Source of the DNA: Bacillota bacterium
GTDB lineage: Bacteria > Bacillota > Clostridia > Christensenellales > CAG-138
Direction: 5' to 3'
Length of the DNA: 20,600 nt
NCBI GenBank assembly: GCA_023393045.1
Contig: JAEWMV010000040.1
Coordinates: 1-20,600 of the forward strand
Below are positions 7,603 to 14,227 of the stretch, piece by piece (within the stretch, counting starts at the first letter, position 1; every line of letters starts with the position of its first letter). The notes beneath the pieces were generated by a model, which worked only from the letters and a program-made list of their open reading frames with translations, was not told where the DNA came from and ran no database searches. A program made the position numbers and the translations under genes.

Positions 7603-8472
7603 ATGCATTACAGGGACGTCAAGGGTATACTCTCCGCAAAAAACGGCATGAACCTCTACCGCGGCTGCACGCACGGCTGCATCTACTGCGATTCGAGAAG
7701 CCTTTGCTACAATATGGAGCACGACTTTGAGGACGTGGAAGTGAAGCGCAACGCGCCGGAGCTTTTAGAAGACGCGCTCAGGCGCAAGCGCAAAAAGTGC
7801 ATGATTGGCACGGGCGCGATGTGCGACCCGTACCTGCCCCTTGAAAAAACAGAGCGTCTCATGCGCCGCTGCATGGAATTGATCGACGCATACGGTCTCG
7901 GCTTCACGGTGCAGACAAAATCCGACCTGGTGTTGCGCGACCTCGATTTGCTAAAGCGCATCAACGCGAAAACCAAGTGCGTCGTGCAGATGACGCTCAC
8001 CACCTTTGACGAGGCGCTTTGCCGCATACTCGAGCCAAACGTATGCACCACCGAGCGCCGCGCGCAGGTGCTGAACATCCTTCGCGACGAAGGCATCCCC
8101 ACCGTCGTTTGGCTCTCCCCCATCCTCCCTTTCATCAACGACACGGAGGAAAACCTCCACGGCATACTCGGCTATTGCTTTGAGGCGAATGTCAAGGGCA
8201 TACTCTGTTTTAGCATAGGCGTGACGCTTCGCGACGGGGACAGGGAGTATTTTTATAAAAAGCTGGACGCGCATTTTCCCGGCATGAAGGATCGTTATAT
8301 GCGTGCGTTCGGTTCGAGCTACGAGTGCAACAGTCCGAATAACGACGCGCTCATGCGCATCTTCCACGCGGAATGCGGGGCGCGCGGCGTGCTGCACGAG
8401 GTTGAGGCCGTGTTTGGGTATCTGCATGAATTTGAGGAGAAAAAGGCGGAGGAGCAAATAAAGTGGTTTTAG
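7603..8472 (+). CDS. Radical SAM protein, SPL (spore photoproduct lyase-like) family
   Basis: A 289-residue protein with the radical SAM cluster motif Cx3Cx2C at Cys22-Cys26-Cys29 (RGCTHGCIYCDSR), which holds a 4Fe-4S cluster that cleaves S-adenosylmethionine. The following text (IGTGAMCDPYLPLEKTERL and FTVQTKSDLVLRD) is typical of the SplB-like group. Members other than true spore photoproduct lyase are of unknown function, and this one should not be called SplB without further support. The start ATG 7603 has a near-perfect AAAGGAGG at 7591-7598; a longer upstream frame overlaps the nucleotidyltransferase gene and is rejected. It ends at a strong terminator shared with the convergent GNAT gene. 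Confidence 0.88.
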   Translation: MHYRDVKGILSAKNGMNLYRGCTHGCIYCDSRSLCYNMEHDFEDVEVKRNAPELLEDALRRKRKKCMIGTGAMCDPYLPLEKTERLMRRCMELIDAYGLGFTVQTKSDLVLRDLDLLKRINAKTKCVVQMTLTTFDEALCRILEPNVCTTERRAQVLNILRDEGIPTVVWLSPILPFINDTEENLHGILGYCFEANVKGILCFSIGVTLRDGDREYFYKKLDAHFPGMKDRYMRAFGSSYECNSPNNDALMRIFHAECGARGVLHEVEAVFGYLHEFEEKKAEEQIKWF

Positions 8473-8476
8473 CAAA

Positions 8477-8500
8477 AAAGACCGGCCAGCGCCGGTCTTT
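8477..8500. terminator. Bidirectional intrinsic terminator
   Basis: AAAGACCGGC pairs with GCCGGTCTTT (10-base perfect stem) around a CAGC loop, with A-rich sequence on one side and T-rich on the other. It sits between the convergent radical SAM (plus) and GNAT (minus) genes, so it probably serves both. Confidence 0.85.
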
Positions 8501-8509
8501 CATCAATTC

Positions 8510-9064
8510 CTAAATCAAGGATTTTATCATGTAATGCTCATCGCAGTAAGTGCCATCCGGATACTTCAAAGCGTTCTTTTTTGTGCCGCAAATTTCGAAC
8601 CCGACGCTTTGATACAGGGCAATCGCCGCCGCATTATCCGCCACCACGTCGAGCTCAAGCTGCTCGAAGCCCCTTCCCCCGCACCACCGGATAAGCTCCT
8701 GAATCAGGATTTTGCCGATGCCGAGCCGCCAGTAATCCCTTAGAACGACGATGCCCATGCTCGCCCTATGCCGAAAGCGCGCCCTGCCGCTTAGCCGCCG
8801 CGCCTCGCAATTGGCGACAAGCTTGCCGTCGATCTCGCCCACGATCCAGAATACATTTTCGTCCGTGTCCCTCTGGGCAATCAGCTCGCGCTCCGCTTCC
8901 TCCGTGTAGCCGAACTCCCCGGGCTCGCGGGATAAAAAGCGGGTCTGCGTGTCGGCGGTCGTGATGAGATCGATCATCCTCTTCGCATCGTCCGGCACGA
9001 GAGTGCGCACGATTAGCGTCTTTCCGTTGTTCAGCGTATATTCCTTATAATAGCGGTATTCCAT
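8510..9064 (-). CDS. GNAT-family N-acetyltransferase
   Basis: A 184-residue single-domain GNAT protein. The acetyl-CoA binding loop is in WRLGIGKIL (112-120) after the beta-4 strand MGIVVLRDY, and the ending DNAAAIALYQSVGFEICG (143-160) is the usual N..A..LY...GF motif B. The N-terminus (LIVRTLVPDDAKRMIDLI) is the common substrate-loop start. Substrate is not identifiable; relatives acetylate protein N-termini, amino acids or small amines. The start ATG at 9062-9064 has only a weak purine-rich ribosome site. A TTGCAG-N16-TATATA pair on the minus strand (9126-9153) may be its promoter. It is transcribed toward the bidirectional terminator and is divergent from the NUDIX gene. Confidence 0.87.
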   Translation of the reverse strand: MEYRYYKEYTLNNGKTLIVRTLVPDDAKRMIDLITTADTQTRFLSREPGEFGYTEEAERELIAQRDTDENVFWIVGEIDGKLVANCEARRLSGRARFRHRASMGIVVLRDYWRLGIGKILIQELIRWCGGRGFEQLELDVVADNAAAIALYQSVGFEICGTKKNALKYPDGTYCDEHYMIKSLI

Positions 9065-9178
9065 AGGGCATTTCTCTCTTTTGTTTTTTTGATTGTATTA
9101 ATATATCACTTTGGTTATGATGGAGTATATAAAAATCCGGTGATGGACTGCAAATTTTTAAATCGGAGATAAAAATGC

Positions 9179-9712
9179 ATGCCCGAACTCTGGGACCTTT
9201 ACGACGAAAACCGCAACAAAACCGGCCAGACCTTCCCGCGCGGGCTCAACCTGCCCGCGGGCACTTATCACATCGTCGTGCATGTGTGGATACGAAACGC
9301 AAAGGGCGAATGGCTCATTTCAAAGCGCACGCCGAACAAGGATTTTGCCAACATGTGGGAAGCGACCGGCGGCTCCGCGCTCGCGGGTGAGGACAGCCTC
9401 GCCGCCGCCGTGCGCGAGGCGAGGGAAGAGCTCGGCGTGGCGCTCGACCCGGCAAAAGCCGTGCTGTTCCGTACGGACAGGCGCGACAGGTTCGATTATC
9501 CCTCCTGTCCCGATTTTTGCGACGTGTGGCTTTTTGCCTGCGAATGGACCTTGGAAAAAATTGTTTTGCAAAAAGATGAAACCTGCGATGCAAAATGGGC
9601 GACGGCGGACGAAATCTATGCTGTGATGGAAAACGGCACATTCATAGGCCGCATGATTTACGGCTATCTCGACGCGCTGTTTGAAAAAGCGGCTGATTTA
9701 TTGGGAAAATAA
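9179..9712 (+). CDS. NUDIX hydrolase
   Basis: A 177-residue protein with a full NUDIX box, Gx5Ex7REAREELGV, at residues 65-87 (Glu71, Arg79, Glu80, Glu83, Glu84). The beginning (ELWDLYDENRNKTGQT...HIVVHVWI) matches NUDIX proteins resembling type-1 isopentenyl-diphosphate isomerase in their N-terminal half. Expected activity is Mg-dependent hydrolysis of a nucleoside diphosphate-linked compound; the exact substrate is unknown. The start ATG 9179 has CGGAGA about nine bases upstream; another ATG at 9175 is out of frame. The 114-base AT-rich gap from the divergent GNAT gene must hold both promoters; a TATAAA at 9128-9133 is the best -10 candidate but lacks a clear -35. Confidence 0.88.
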   Translation: MPELWDLYDENRNKTGQTFPRGLNLPAGTYHIVVHVWIRNAKGEWLISKRTPNKDFANMWEATGGSALAGEDSLAAAVREAREELGVALDPAKAVLFRTDRRDRFDYPSCPDFCDVWLFACEWTLEKIVLQKDETCDAKWATADEIYAVMENGTFIGRMIYGYLDALFEKAADLLGK

Positions 9713-9734
9713 GCGTTTTCGGCGCAAACTTCTG

Positions 9735-9763
9735 TTGACACCCCATATGGCCTGTGATAAAAT
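9735..9763 (+). promoter_or_regulatory. Strong promoter of the rplU-prp-rpmA operon
   Basis: Consensus TTGACA (9735-9740), a 17-base spacer, and TAAAAT (9758-9763) with a TG upstream of the -10. It lies 22 bases after the NUDIX stop and about 90 before the rplU start. Confidence 0.85.
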
Positions 9764-9769
9764 GCTTCG

Positions 9770-9852
9770 GTGAGCCGCTCCGCGCCGGCTTTATAAGCGT
9801 GGCGGAAGCCAACGCCGTTTGCGGGCGAGACTGTGATCAGGAGGTGCATGAC
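9770..9852 (+). ncRNA. Candidate L21 leader (cis-regulatory 5' UTR)
   Basis: About 83 bases of leader between the predicted transcription start and GTG 9853. It contains an AGCCG/CGGCT hairpin and a second hairpin, GCGTGGC-GGAA-GCCAACGC, with a GNRA-type GGAA loop and one bulged A. Firmicutes are known to have a structured leader before rplU (the Rfam L21 leader); matching this sequence to that model is inference from position and structure only. Confidence 0.4.
9839..9844 (+). promoter_or_regulatory. Ribosome binding site that sets the rplU GTG start
   Basis: Perfect AGGAGG eight bases before GTG 9853. An ATG at 9848 is out of frame and too close, so the GTG is the start. Confidence 0.85.
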
Positions 9853-10158
9853 GTGTACGCGATTATTCGTACGGGAGGCAAGCAGTACAAGGTCGAAGCG
9901 GGCGACGAGATCCTCGTCGAAAAACTTGAGGCCGCGGACGGAAGCGAAGTCTCTTTTGAAGTGCTGATGCTTTGCGACGGCGAAAACGTGACGGTGGGCA
10001 AGCCCGTTGTCGAAGGCGTTCTCGCAAAGGGCGAAGTCATTGAGCAGGTCAAGGGCAAAAAGCTTATCGTTTTTAAGTATAAGCCCAAGAAGAATTCACG
10101 CAAGAAGCAGGGTCATCGTCAGCCGTATACCAAGGTCAAGATCAACGCGATCGGCTAA
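9853..10158 (+). CDS. rplU: 50S ribosomal protein bL21
   Basis: Ribosomal large-subunit protein that binds 23S rRNA. The 101-residue product (GTG start read as Met) begins YAIIRTGGKQYKVEAGDEI, the invariant bL21 opening, and ends with the basic KYKPKKNSRKKQGHRQPYTKVKINAI segment that contacts RNA. Length matches the family (about 103). A longer frame upstream to 9754 would read through the promoter -10 region and leader and is rejected. It is first in the conserved rplU-prp-rpmA operon, eight bases before prp, and is driven by a consensus promoter with a structured leader that may give autogenous control. Confidence 0.97.
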   Translation: MYAIIRTGGKQYKVEAGDEILVEKLEAADGSEVSFEVLMLCDGENVTVGKPVVEGVLAKGEVIEQVKGKKLIVFKYKPKKNSRKKQGHRQPYTKVKINAIG

Positions 10159-10166
10159 GGCGCGCT

Positions 10167-10496
10167 ATGACAGAAGCAACGCTTTTCCGCAGCGGCGGCA
10201 GATTAACGGGCTTTGAGGCGCAGGGTCACACCGGAAGCGCCGAAGAGGGAAACGACGTCGTCTGCGCCGCAATCAGCGCCCTCACGCAAAGCGCGCTCAT
10301 GGGCATCAGGGAGTACCTGAAACTCGCGTGCGCCTACGAGATTGCCGACGGATACATCTATTGCATGCTTCCGGAGGACACCTTTGAAGAGGACTGGCGC
10401 GAGGCGGAAATCATACTCGAAACAATGGCCATGGGGCTTCGCTCCATCGCCGATACCTACGGTGATTACATCAAGATAATCGAAAGGGAGGTGTAA
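10167..10496 (+). CDS. prp: Ribosomal-processing cysteine protease Prp
   Basis: A 109-residue cysteine protease that trims the N-terminal extension of bL27 in Firmicutes and relatives. The active-site pair is visible as His21 (AQGHTG) and Cys33 (NDVVCAAISALTQ). Its position between rplU and rpmA is the diagnostic one. The expected substrate is encoded next door: bL27 here carries the NLQLF extension before AHKK. ATG 10167 has a short AAGG ribosome site. The rpmA ribosome site (GGGAGG at 10486-10491) lies inside the last codons of prp, so the two are probably coupled. Confidence 0.95.
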   Translation: MTEATLFRSGGRLTGFEAQGHTGSAEEGNDVVCAAISALTQSALMGIREYLKLACAYEIADGYIYCMLPEDTFEEDWREAEIILETMAMGLRSIADTYGDYIKIIEREV

Positions 10497-10500
10497 CACG

Positions 10501-10794
10501 ATGATGAAGATCAATCTGCAGCTCTTTGCGCACAAGAAGGGCGTCGGCAGCTCCCGCAACGGGCGCGACAGCGAAAGTAAGCGTCTCGGGCCCAAGCGTG
10601 CGGACGGCCAGTTCGTGCTCGCCGGCAACATACTCGTGCGGCAGCGCGGCACCCATTACCATCCCGGCACGAACGTCGGCAGGGGTAAGGACGACACGCT
10701 TTTTGCAAAGGTGGACGGCGTGGTCCGCTTTGAAACCAAGCATCTTGGCAAAAAGCAGGTCAGCGTCTACGAGCAGGCCGCTGCGAACGAGTAA
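10501..10794 (+). CDS. rpmA: 50S ribosomal protein bL27 with Prp-cleaved N-terminal extension
   Basis: Large-subunit protein whose N-terminal tail reaches toward the peptidyl-transferase centre. The 97-residue product begins MMKINLQLFAHKKGVGSS. The mature N-terminus is AHKKG; the preceding NLQLF is the Firmicute-type extension, cleaved by Prp between Phe9 and Ala10 (family knowledge). Core motifs GQFVLAGNILVRQRGTHYHPG are intact. ATG 10501 is preferred over the adjacent ATG 10504 because GGGAGG lies nine bases before it rather than twelve. A strong terminator follows. In many Clostridia obgE comes next, but not here. Confidence 0.97.
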   Translation: MMKINLQLFAHKKGVGSSRNGRDSESKRLGPKRADGQFVLAGNILVRQRGTHYHPGTNVGRGKDDTLFAKVDGVVRFETKHLGKKQVSVYEQAAANE

Positions 10795-10815
10795 GGTCTA
10801 TCTCTCGTAACACAG

Positions 10816-10843
10816 GCGCCGCCCATCGGGCGGCGCTTTATTT
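10816..10843 (+). terminator. Rho-independent terminator of rplU-prp-rpmA
   Basis: GCGCCGCCC/GGGCGGCGC nine-base perfect GC stem with an ATC loop, followed by TTTATTT. It ends six bases before the 3' end of the convergent TIR gene. Confidence 0.92.
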
Positions 10844-10848
10844 GCTTG

Positions 10849-11904
10849 CTATACACTTCTTATCCTTTTTATGAGTTCTTTGGCAAACAGAATAGCTATT
10901 TGATCTTTCGTATATTCATCTGCTGAGATGCACTGTATCGATTCTAGTTCCGGATAATGTTGGCATAAGTCTTTAACATGAATCTTATATAAGATAGGCA
11001 GGATTGTTTTCTGATTTCTTTCGTTTTGCTTTAAAAGAAATTCTTTAAGCTCTTTTTCCGTCCATTCTCGGCCAAAGAAATTTTCTGAAATAACAATGAT
11101 TGCGAATTCAGCGGATCGTGCACCGCTTATAATTCTTTGTTTCCAGTCGTCACCCCAATCCAACTCATTGCTATCATAAAACACCCTCACGCCCAATCGC
11201 CGAAGGGATTTATTCAACTGATTAACATAGCTGATTTTATCTCTGCTCGCGTGACTCAAAAAAACATCATACTTATGAGGTTCATTCTGCGCCGTACCGC
11301 TCATTTCAATTGGTGCCTTTAGTAGATTCGTGCTCTTCATTGTTTCAAAATACCTTTCGCCATCATATGTGAGCGTGTATATTTCACTCTGAGAAGTATT
11401 GCCATCAACCTTTGATCTGTGTATTTTTCTATTTATCAATCCACATTTTACAAGGTATTCAATCCTGCGATTGAATTCTTGACGTCCAGATTTCGGTGTT
11501 TTCCTACTAAGTACACTAATTGCTTTATTTAGGCTTTTTGCCCCTTTTCCTTGATTTATTAGTTCGCTAAGTATCTCTTCTGTCCTGCTATCGAGTTTGC
11601 CTTGCGGCTGGCCCTGACTACCATTAAAAGCTCTACTTACCGCTTTATCGTTTTCTTGTTGTGATTCTATTTCTTCAATCAGGCTATAACCGCGATTATT
11701 GACAGCGATTTCGCTCGGACCTTCTGCCCATAAAACGCTTATATAGCCATCGTCTTGAAGCTCGCCGAATACACTACTTAATCGATTTTGATCAGCGAAG
11801 TTAAGATTTTCAAACTTAACTTGCCAATAGCTTGGGTTATCAAGGTTTTCAATTATTTCTTGCAGTATTTCAATTGCTTTACCCGTTAACCCTTTGTTTC
11901 GCAC
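10849..11904 (-). CDS. TIR-domain protein with two winged-helix-like N-terminal domains
   Basis: A 351-residue protein (from GTG 11904). The C-terminal TIR domain (about 211-346) opens KYDVFLSHASRDK, continues with ...LGVRVFYDSNELDWGDDWKQRI and IIVISENFFGREWTEKEL. The last segment holds the W..KE motif in which Glu285 fits the catalytic glutamate of NAD-cleaving TIRs. The N-terminal part looks like two winged-helix units (about 6-80 and 105-190), each with helices, a strand pair and a terminal 'N.RGY' or 'T.DGE' turn. The gene is strikingly AT-rich compared with both neighbours, which suggests transfer. No partner such as a ThsA-like or nucleotide-sensing effector is adjacent. GTG 11904 is chosen because AAAGGTG lies nine bases upstream; GTG 11916 also opens the frame but sits inside that ribosome site. 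TATAAT at 11938-11943 (minus) is a likely -10. A stand-alone defence or NAD-hydrolysing sensor is inferred, not shown. Confidence 0.88.
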   Translation of the reverse strand: MRNKGLTGKAIEILQEIIENLDNPSYWQVKFENLNFADQNRLSSVFGELQDDGYISVLWAEGPSEIAVNNRGYSLIEEIESQQENDKAVSRAFNGSQGQPQGKLDSRTEEILSELINQGKGAKSLNKAISVLSRKTPKSGRQEFNRRIEYLVKCGLINRKIHRSKVDGNTSQSEIYTLTYDGERYFETMKSTNLLKAPIEMSGTAQNEPHKYDVFLSHASRDKISYVNQLNKSLRRLGVRVFYDSNELDWGDDWKQRIISGARSAEFAIIVISENFFGREWTEKELKEFLLKQNERNQKTILPILYKIHVKDLCQHYPELESIQCISADEYTKDQIAILFAKELIKRIRSV

Positions 11905-11937
11905 CTCAATATACACCTTTCATAAGACTCTAATCAT

Positions 11938-11943
11938 ATTATA
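11938..11943 (-). promoter_or_regulatory. Putative -10 box of the TIR gene
   Basis: Perfect TATAAT on the minus strand, about 34 bases before GTG 11904. No convincing -35 is visible 16-18 bases further upstream. Confidence 0.45.
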
Positions 11944-11996
11944 GTAGTTTTTTGAAAAATCTCACTATTTTGTTTACTATTTATAGGGCACTTTTG

Positions 11997-12005
11997 TGCT
12001 ATAAT
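11997..12005 (+). promoter_or_regulatory. Extended -10 promoter of ogg, apparently leaderless
   Basis: TG-C-TATAAT extended -10. Six C residues separate it from ATG 12012, so the predicted +1 falls on the start codon itself. No Shine-Dalgarno is present. A GCAC-TTTT-GTGC inverted repeat partly overlaps the box. Confidence 0.5.
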
Positions 12006-12011
12006 CCCCCC

Positions 12012-12878
12012 ATGTACACAATCTGCGACATCACCGACGACACCCTCGCCATACGCGGCATAGACCGCCTTTCGCTCGAGCGCACTTTGGCCTGCGGGCA
12101 GAGCTTCCGCTGGCAAAAGGACGGGGACGGCTTTAGCGCGCCCGCGCTGGGCAGGATGATCCACGCGGAGCAAAGGGGCGACGCGCTGCTGCTCTCCCCC
12201 TGCATTGAGGAGGACATTCCGCTTTGGATACGCTACTTCGATTTGGAACGGGACTACGCCGCCATCGAGGAAAAGCTCACAGCAGACCTCACCTTATGCG
12301 ATTGTTTGCCCTGCGCCTCCGGCATACGCGTGCTGCAGCAGGAGCCGTTTGAAACGCTTCTCACCTTCATCATTTCAGCCAACAACAACACCAAGCGCAT
12401 CGCGGGCATCGTGGAGCACCTGTGCCAAAGGGCAGGCGAACCCGTCGTTTTCCGCAAGCGGGAATACCGCTTTTTCCCCACCCCCGCCGCCGTCGCCGCA
12501 CTTTCCGTGGAAGAGCTTGTTGAAATCGGCGCGGGCTACCGCGCGCCCTTTATCAAAGCGAGCGCCGCGCGCATCGCAGGAGGATACGATCTCGAGACGC
12601 TCCGGCACATGCCGCTCGACGCGGCGCGAAAAGAGCTTGTCTCCTTCCCCGGCGTGGGGCCGAAGGTCGCGGACTGCGTGCTGCTCTTCTCCCTCGGACA
12701 CGCGGACGCTTTTCCCGTGGATGTGTGGATCGGGCGCGCCATGCGCGCGCTCTACTTCAACGGGGACGCGCCAAAGCGGCGCGAACTGGAAAGGACGATA
12801 CGCGCCCTCGGCAGCGAGAGCGGCATCGTCCAGCAATATATCTTCCATTATGCAAGGCTCACAAGCCTTGGCAAATAA
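12012..12878 (+). CDS. ogg: 8-oxoguanine DNA glycosylase/AP lyase, bacterial OGG1 type
   Basis: Base-excision repair enzyme that removes 8-oxoguanine opposite C and nicks the abasic site. The 288-residue protein has the OGG N-terminal segment LACGQSFRW (26-34), the helical-core stretch FIISANNNTKRIAGIVEHLC (119-138), parallel to the N-N-N region of human OGG1, and the helix-hairpin-helix FPGVGPKVADC (212-222) with catalytic Lys218. The Gly/Pro-Asp loop FPVDVW has catalytic Asp237. Length fits clostridial OGG1 enzymes. ATG 12012 begins just before the expected first strand; an in-frame TTG at 11952 would lie upstream of the -10 box and is rejected. Its 3' end overlaps the convergent epimerase gene by 20 bases. 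Confidence 0.93.
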   Translation: MYTICDITDDTLAIRGIDRLSLERTLACGQSFRWQKDGDGFSAPALGRMIHAEQRGDALLLSPCIEEDIPLWIRYFDLERDYAAIEEKLTADLTLCDCLPCASGIRVLQQEPFETLLTFIISANNNTKRIAGIVEHLCQRAGEPVVFRKREYRFFPTPAAVAALSVEELVEIGAGYRAPFIKASAARIAGGYDLETLRHMPLDAARKELVSFPGVGPKVADCVLLFSLGHADAFPVDVWIGRAMRALYFNGDAPKRRELERTIRALGSESGIVQQYIFHYARLTSLGK

Positions 12879-13890
12879 TGTCCCCCGGGCTGCCCAGCCT
12901 GCCCTGCTCGCGCAGCCATGAAACCGTGTCCGCAAGGGTCTCTCGCATGGTATAGCGCGGCTTGTAGCCAAGCTCGCGCCCGGCTTTCTCGCGCGAGAAG
13001 TTGGCGTTGGAGTTGAGCGTGTAAATGGAATATTTCGTAAACAGCGGCGGTTGGCGGAGCATCCGGTAATACGCCTCGGCAAGGGGTGCGACCGCGTTGA
13101 TGAACCACAGCGGCAGTATGTGCTTGACGCGTTTTTGCCCCGTGGTCTCGTGTAGCAGTTCCAGCAGCTCCGGCACGCTGAAATACCGGTTGGAAAGGAT
13201 ATAGCACTCCCCCCTGCCGCCCTTCTCGCAGCAGGCGAGTATGCCCTCCGCCACGTCTCGCACATCCACGAAGTCGTAGCCGCCGTCAAGGCCGCTTGTG
13301 AGCCTGCGCTTGCAGTAGTCGATAACGAGCGTGGTCAGGTGGCCGCGGCCGTGGTCGTACGGCCCGCAGATGCCGGATGGATGCACCACGCTGGCGTCAA
13401 GGCCGCGCGCGGCGGCGTCGAGCACCAGCTTCGTCGCCTCGGCCTTGGTCTTTGCGTACGCGCCCTTGACAAGATGCGGGTTAAAGAGATCCGTTTCCGA
13501 AATGACATGGCCCTTGGGCTTCTCAGGTATAGCGTGGACGGAGCTGACGTAGACAAGCTTTTTCACATGGTGCCTCTCGCACTGGGCGATGATGTTGCGC
13601 GTGCCCGTGACGTTGACGAGCTTGAGCAGCGGCGGTATTTTGGACGCGATGGAAACGATGCCCGCCGCGTGGATCACCACCGCCTCATCCCCCTCCGGGA
13701 TGCTGAAAAAGGGCTCTAAGCTGTCCTCATCGCAGATGTTCGCGTAAAGGACGGACTCGCACCCTTCCGGCACATGCTTTTCACCCGGCAATACCAGCGC
13801 GCGCACCCGCGCGCCGCGCTCGAGTAGCTTCCTCACCAGCACGCCGCCCAGATGGCCTGCGGCGCCGGTCACCAAAAAAATTTCACCCAT
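12859..13890 (-). CDS. NAD(P)-dependent epimerase/reductase (extended SDR family)
   Basis: A 343-residue Rossmann-fold protein. The dinucleotide-binding motif TGAAGHLG is at 8-15, and the catalytic pair appears as YAKTK (Tyr145, Lys149) after the serine-containing strand YVSSVHA (114-120). The IHAAG segment (73-77) is typical of extended short-chain dehydrogenases. Overall layout suggests an NAD-dependent epimerase/dehydratase or dihydroflavonol reductase-like enzyme acting on a sugar nucleotide or similar ketone; no neighbouring pathway fixes the substrate. ATG 13890 is chosen because AGGAG (13899-13903, minus) lies eight bases upstream; a longer frame begins with GTG 13899, within the ribosome site. 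The 3' end overlaps ogg tail-to-tail, with no terminator between them. Confidence 0.9.
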   Translation of the reverse strand: MGEIFLVTGAAGHLGGVLVRKLLERGARVRALVLPGEKHVPEGCESVLYANICDEDSLEPFFSIPEGDEAVVIHAAGIVSIASKIPPLLKLVNVTGTRNIIAQCERHHVKKLVYVSSVHAIPEKPKGHVISETDLFNPHLVKGAYAKTKAEATKLVLDAAARGLDASVVHPSGICGPYDHGRGHLTTLVIDYCKRRLTSGLDGGYDFVDVRDVAEGILACCEKGGRGECYILSNRYFSVPELLELLHETTGQKRVKHILPLWFINAVAPLAEAYYRMLRQPPLFTKYSIYTLNSNANFSREKAGRELGYKPRYTMRETLADTVSWLREQGRLGSPGDIICQGL

Positions 13891-13898
13891 GGCAAACA

Positions 13899-13903
13899 CT
13901 CCT
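13899..13903 (-). promoter_or_regulatory. Ribosome binding site that sets the epimerase start
   Basis: AGGAG on the minus strand, eight bases before ATG 13890, excluding the GTG start at 13899. Confidence 0.75.
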
Positions 13904-14002
13904 AACTTTCGTCTTAAATAAGTGCCGCATGAATGAAACGGATAATATCAATACTCAAATAATATACCCCTTTTTTGAACGCAGTAAAGATGAATTGTGG
14001 CC

Positions 14003-14036
14003 AAAAAGAAAATTTCGTGCCGACGCGGTGCGGCGC
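14003..14036 (-). terminator. Possible terminator on the minus strand
   Basis: On the minus strand GCGCCG and CGGCAC flank an eight-base loop (one A-C mismatch), followed by GAAATTTTCTTTTT. Stem is short but the T tract is good. It would end transcription from the LCP side before the epimerase gene. Confidence 0.35.
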
Positions 14037-14188
14037 GAATCCTTCCGATCCGGCGGGATGGTTTGCACCGCCTCCGCTCCGTCGCGGCCGGCCGCGGCGG
14101 CGGCGCGGCCGTTGCCGCGCGCCCAAGAAGCATGGCGCGCCCACGCCGCGCTGCAACGTGCTCGGGCGGTGCTCTCATGTATATGAAC

Positions 14189-14216
14189 GGGCGCACACTT
14201 CAATATATGTGCGCCC
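14189..14216 (-). terminator. Hairpin just past the LCP gene
   Basis: GGGCGCACA/TGTGCGCCC perfect nine-base stem, ten-base loop, 11 bases after the LCP stop. No U-tract follows on the minus strand, so it may be a processing or 3'-end stabilising hairpin rather than a classical terminator. Confidence 0.45.
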
Positions 14217-14227
14217 CTGCGGGTTTG

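Larger units (their letters stand above)
13891..14227. other. Intergenic region with AT-rich and very GC-rich halves, no confident gene
   Basis: The part next to the epimerase (about 13900-14016) is AT-rich and should hold that gene's promoter, though no clear -35/-10 pair stands out. From about 14017 to 14175 the sequence turns very GC-rich and full of short inverted repeats, including a 14-base perfect palindrome CGCGGCCGGCCGCG and a GCGGTGC/GCACCGC pair (14025-14031 with 14065-14071). Open frames here give arginine/alanine/proline-rich low-complexity products and are not credible. Candidate terminators at both ends are listed separately. Confidence 0.6.

Noticed and set aside
7603..8472. 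Calling the radical SAM gene spore photoproduct lyase (splB)
   Set aside because: It is shorter than SplB and family membership alone does not show photolesion repair.
10849..12012. A Thoeris-type or other multi-gene TIR system
   Set aside because: Neighbours are rpmA and ogg, both housekeeping; no ThsA-like NADase, SLOG, STING or other partner lies nearby.
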